This document shows positions 55,627-57,522 of a stretch of DNA of 57,522 bases, piece after piece. Made by a program: the position numbers and the translations under genes. This DNA is from Bacteroidales bacterium (GTDB taxonomy: Bacteria; Bacteroidota; Bacteroidia; Bacteroidales; Marinilabiliaceae). Numbering within the stretch: position 1 is the stretch's first letter; the number at the start of each line of letters is the position of its first letter. Under the pieces are notes generated by a model. That model saw only the letters and a program-made list of their open reading frames with translations. It was not told where the DNA came from and ran no database searches. Location of the stretch: contig SUWW01000004.1 in assembly GCA_015061285.1 (NCBI GenBank), positions 64,341 to 121,862 on the forward strand, given 5' to 3'.

Positions 55627-55827
55627 TTATAACCCAATTGCGTTTAATATTTCTGGTGAATCTTTATATATCTCCTTTGCAGCTTTTATAACATCATCTT
55701 TAGTAGCTGTCATGGTGTTCAAATGTAAGCGTTTTTCGTCATAATCGTATGTAGTCTCCGTACCGTTGCCCATCTTGCGATAGATGAGGTTGCCGTACTC
55801 GCTTGCGATAATTAATCTCGCATTCCA
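55627..55827 (-). pseudogene. RHS YD-repeat fragment with truncated C-terminal tip
   Basis: The open frame reads WNARLIIASEYGNLIYRKMG, GNGTETTYDYDEKRLHLNTM, then a divergent tip TATKDDVIKAAKEIYKDSP ending in ILNAIGL. The first part is an unmistakable RHS YD repeat; the tip is only about 27 residues. A stop codon precedes it, so it is a broken cassette with a deleted toxin. Confidence 0.7.
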
Positions 55828-55843
55828 CTAAATCTGTGATTAT

Positions 55844-55863
55844 AAAACAGCGCTGTTTTTTTT
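55844..55863. terminator. Perfect 16-bp palindrome with T run before folC
   Basis: AAAACAGCGCTGTTTT (55844-55859) is fully self-complementary and continues into T. It separates the RHS debris from folC, whose ATG is 49 nt further on. Confidence 0.4.
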
Positions 55864-55911
55864 GATTACATGGTGCATAATGGCTTATTTCGCACTCAAT
55901 TTTCGATTGAG

Positions 55912-57195
55912 ATGACATACGAAGAAATATTATCGCATTTGTATACGCAGTTTCCTGTGTATCAGCAAATAGGCGGCCGTGCGATGAAAGTCGGATTAGG
56001 CAATTCCGAACGACTCTGCAAAGCTCTTGGTAATCCACAAAAAGCATATCGCACAATACATGTGGCTGGTACAAACGGCAAAGGTTCAACATGCCATTCG
56101 CTCTCAGCAGTGCTTCAGTCGTGTGGCTATAAAGTGGGATTGTATACATCGCCGCATTTGGTAGATTTTCGTGAGCGCATTCGCATTGATGGCGAGATGA
56201 TTTCGAAACAAGAGGTTATCGATTTCGTTGAGCAAAACGATGCTTTGCTTCGCGAGGTAAGTCCGTCGTTTTTCGAAACCACTATGGTTATGGCGTTTGA
56301 TGCCTTCCGCCGCCACAAAGTCGATGTGGCAGTCATAGAAGTTGGTTTGGGAGGACGCTTGGATAGTACCAATATTATCGAACCTGACGCATGCGTAATT
56401 ACAAACATCGGCTTCGATCATATGCAGTTTCTTGGCAACACGCTGCCCGAGATTGCAAGTGAGAAGGCTGGCATAATTAAGTCGCACACGCCCGTAGTTA
56501 TTGGCGAGCATGCAGCCGAGACAGACAGAGTCTTTATAGATGCAGCCAAACGCGCCAATGCGCCTATCTATTTTGCAGAAGATCGTCGTTCGGTGGCGGC
56601 ATCGCATGTGGTAAATGATATGCTCGAGCTAAGTTTGAAGAGCTCGAATGGCGAACTCGAAGATGTGAAATTTTCGCTCACAGGACTTTGTCAGCAGCAT
56701 AATATTCTTACAATACTTACTACCATAGACATTCTGCGCTCCGTTGGCTATCGTCTGCCGCAACCGCGTGTCGATTACGCATTGCAAAACGTGCAGCAGA
56801 TGACGGGACTGATGGGACGTTGGCAGAAAATTGCCATAAAGCCCGACACCGTTGTAGACACTGGGCACAATGCACATGGCATACGCCTTGTGGCAAAGCA
56901 GCTCAGCGAGGCGAATTACGACCATATACATATTGTTTGGGGTATGGTGAGCGACAAACACCCAGAAACGGTTCTTCCATTGCTACCTAAAAATGCTAAA
57001 TATTACTTCTGCCGTCCAAATATCGAGCGTGGATTGCCCCTCGAAACACTCGCTGAAGAGGCAAAAAAAGCAGGTTTGACAGGCAAAACATACCCCACAG
57101 TGGCCGAAGCGGTCAATTCTGCGCGTGCAGCAGCCTCGGCTAACGATTTGATATTCATAGGGGGTAGTAATTTTGTTGTGGCAGAAGTGATATAA
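55912..57195 (+). CDS. folC: Folylpolyglutamate/dihydrofolate synthase
   Basis: The ATG at 55912 gives 427 aa beginning MTYEEILSHLYTQFPVYQQIG; an ATG 42 nt upstream adds residues without family likeness. The enzyme adds glutamate to folates and may also make dihydrofolate. HVAGTNGKGSTCHSLSAVL (about 50-68) is the ATP loop of the Mur-ligase family, GLYTSPHLVDFRERI follows, and GLGGRLDSTN and DTGHNAHGIR mark the central and C-terminal domains. Length is normal. It lies between RHS debris and tRNA genes and is probably monocistronic. Confidence 0.95.
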   Translation: MTYEEILSHLYTQFPVYQQIGGRAMKVGLGNSERLCKALGNPQKAYRTIHVAGTNGKGSTCHSLSAVLQSCGYKVGLYTSPHLVDFRERIRIDGEMISKQEVIDFVEQNDALLREVSPSFFETTMVMAFDAFRRHKVDVAVIEVGLGGRLDSTNIIEPDACVITNIGFDHMQFLGNTLPEIASEKAGIIKSHTPVVIGEHAAETDRVFIDAAKRANAPIYFAEDRRSVAASHVVNDMLELSLKSSNGELEDVKFSLTGLCQQHNILTILTTIDILRSVGYRLPQPRVDYALQNVQQMTGLMGRWQKIAIKPDTVVDTGHNAHGIRLVAKQLSEANYDHIHIVWGMVSDKHPETVLPLLPKNAKYYFCRPNIERGLPLETLAEEAKKAGLTGKTYPTVAEAVNSARAAASANDLIFIGGSNFVVAEVI

Positions 57196-57208
57196 TTTTA
57201 CTTTCTGA

Positions 57209-57239
57209 TTTGGTTTTATCGGCAAATGCAGTACATTTG
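57209..57239 (+). promoter_or_regulatory. Promoter of tRNA-Val array
   Basis: TTTG (57209-57212), 19 nt, TACATTTG (57232-57239): an exact Bacteroidetes promoter. The first tRNA begins 69 nt downstream. Confidence 0.75.
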
Positions 57240-57307
57240 CATCGCTTTTGACGAAGGGCACATCGCTAAAACGATGATAATTTTGAAAGAGTAGAAAAGT
57301 ATATCTA

Positions 57308-57383
57308 AGGGCGCTTAGCTCAGCTGGTTCAGAGCATCTGCCTTACAAGCAGAGGGTCGGGGGTTCGAATCCCTCAGCGCCCA
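57308..57383 (+). tRNA. tRNA-Val (anticodon UAC), copy 1
   Basis: Acceptor GGGCGCT/AGCGCCC, D arm GCTC/GAGC, anticodon loop CTTACAA giving UAC, T loop TTCGAAT. It has six G before the T loop where copy 2 has five, making it 76 nt with one extra base in the variable region. Confidence 0.93.
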
Positions 57384-57446
57384 CAAATCTTTAGATAGCA
57401 ACAAAGTTTATCGTAGGTGATAAACATCGAGTTGCAAATCCCGAAA

Positions 57447-57521
57447 GGGCGCTTAGCTCAGCTGGTTCAGAGCATCTGCCTTACAAGCAGAGGGTCGGGG
57501 GTTCGAATCCCTCAGCGCCCA
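57447..57521 (+). tRNA. tRNA-Val (anticodon UAC), copy 2
   Basis: Identical to copy 1 except for one fewer G before the T loop, giving the standard 75 nt with a 5-nt variable loop. The window ends one base after the discriminator A, so further copies may follow. Confidence 0.95.
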
Positions 57522-57522
57522 C

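Overview
The window looks like a Bacteroidales genome (Bacteroidetes). The evidence is a type III glutamine synthetase, a one-protein hybrid two-component regulator, a TamL-type lipoprotein Omp85, RHS/immunity debris, starts without Shine-Dalgarno sequences, and several exact TAnnTTTG -7 promoter boxes (57232, 41665, 24484, 34217, 46269, 37426). No finer placement is attempted.

From the left edge to about 22.9 kb lies an integrated mobile element whose left end is outside the window. It carries a leftward replication operon (DnaC-like ATPase, DUF4373 initiator-like protein, two small proteins; 343-3005) facing a CI-like repressor (3286). Next come a leftward metallophosphoesterase/nucleotidyltransferase/winged-helix operon resembling a type IV toxin-antitoxin unit (3985-6469) and a rightward four-gene operon (6662-13074). 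That operon has a 1392-aa Strawberry-notch helicase, a linker-rich protein, a polyvalent-protein-type HExxH metallopeptidase and an N6-adenine methyltransferase, reminiscent of phage P1 Dar antirestriction functions. An ankyrin protein, a canonical AbiEi/AbiEii pair with a clear operator, and an AT-rich cargo operon (HNH nuclease, methyltransferase-HIT fusion, 601-aa PD-(D/E)XK-like protein; 15691-19431) follow. Two tandem tyrosine recombinases close the element. Operator-like palindromes, (A/G)TTGCA-N6-TGCAA(T/G), occur both in front of the repressor/replication operon and in front of the integrases, which suggests one lysogeny-style circuit controlling both ends.

From about 23.5 to 51.7 kb the content is chromosomal: dapA, groES-groEL, two FKBP isomerases, purM behind a terminator-like hairpin, the 1403-aa hybrid regulator, a TamL-like protein with an HSDR_N-type protein, tRNA-Leu, a class 3 lipase-like protein, a SiaC-family protein, glnN, cysS, a VTC/DUF4956 pair, a LytS-type kinase, a TPR/PD40/SPOR-like protein with a GNAT acetyltransferase, and an outer-membrane beta-barrel receptor-like protein.

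From 51.9 to 55.9 kb is a graveyard of RHS polymorphic-toxin modules: short RHS and toxin-tail remnants, each followed or overlapped by an intact small gene that is probably an immunity gene, interspersed with REP-like palindromes. folC and two tandem tRNA-Val genes with a textbook promoter end the window.
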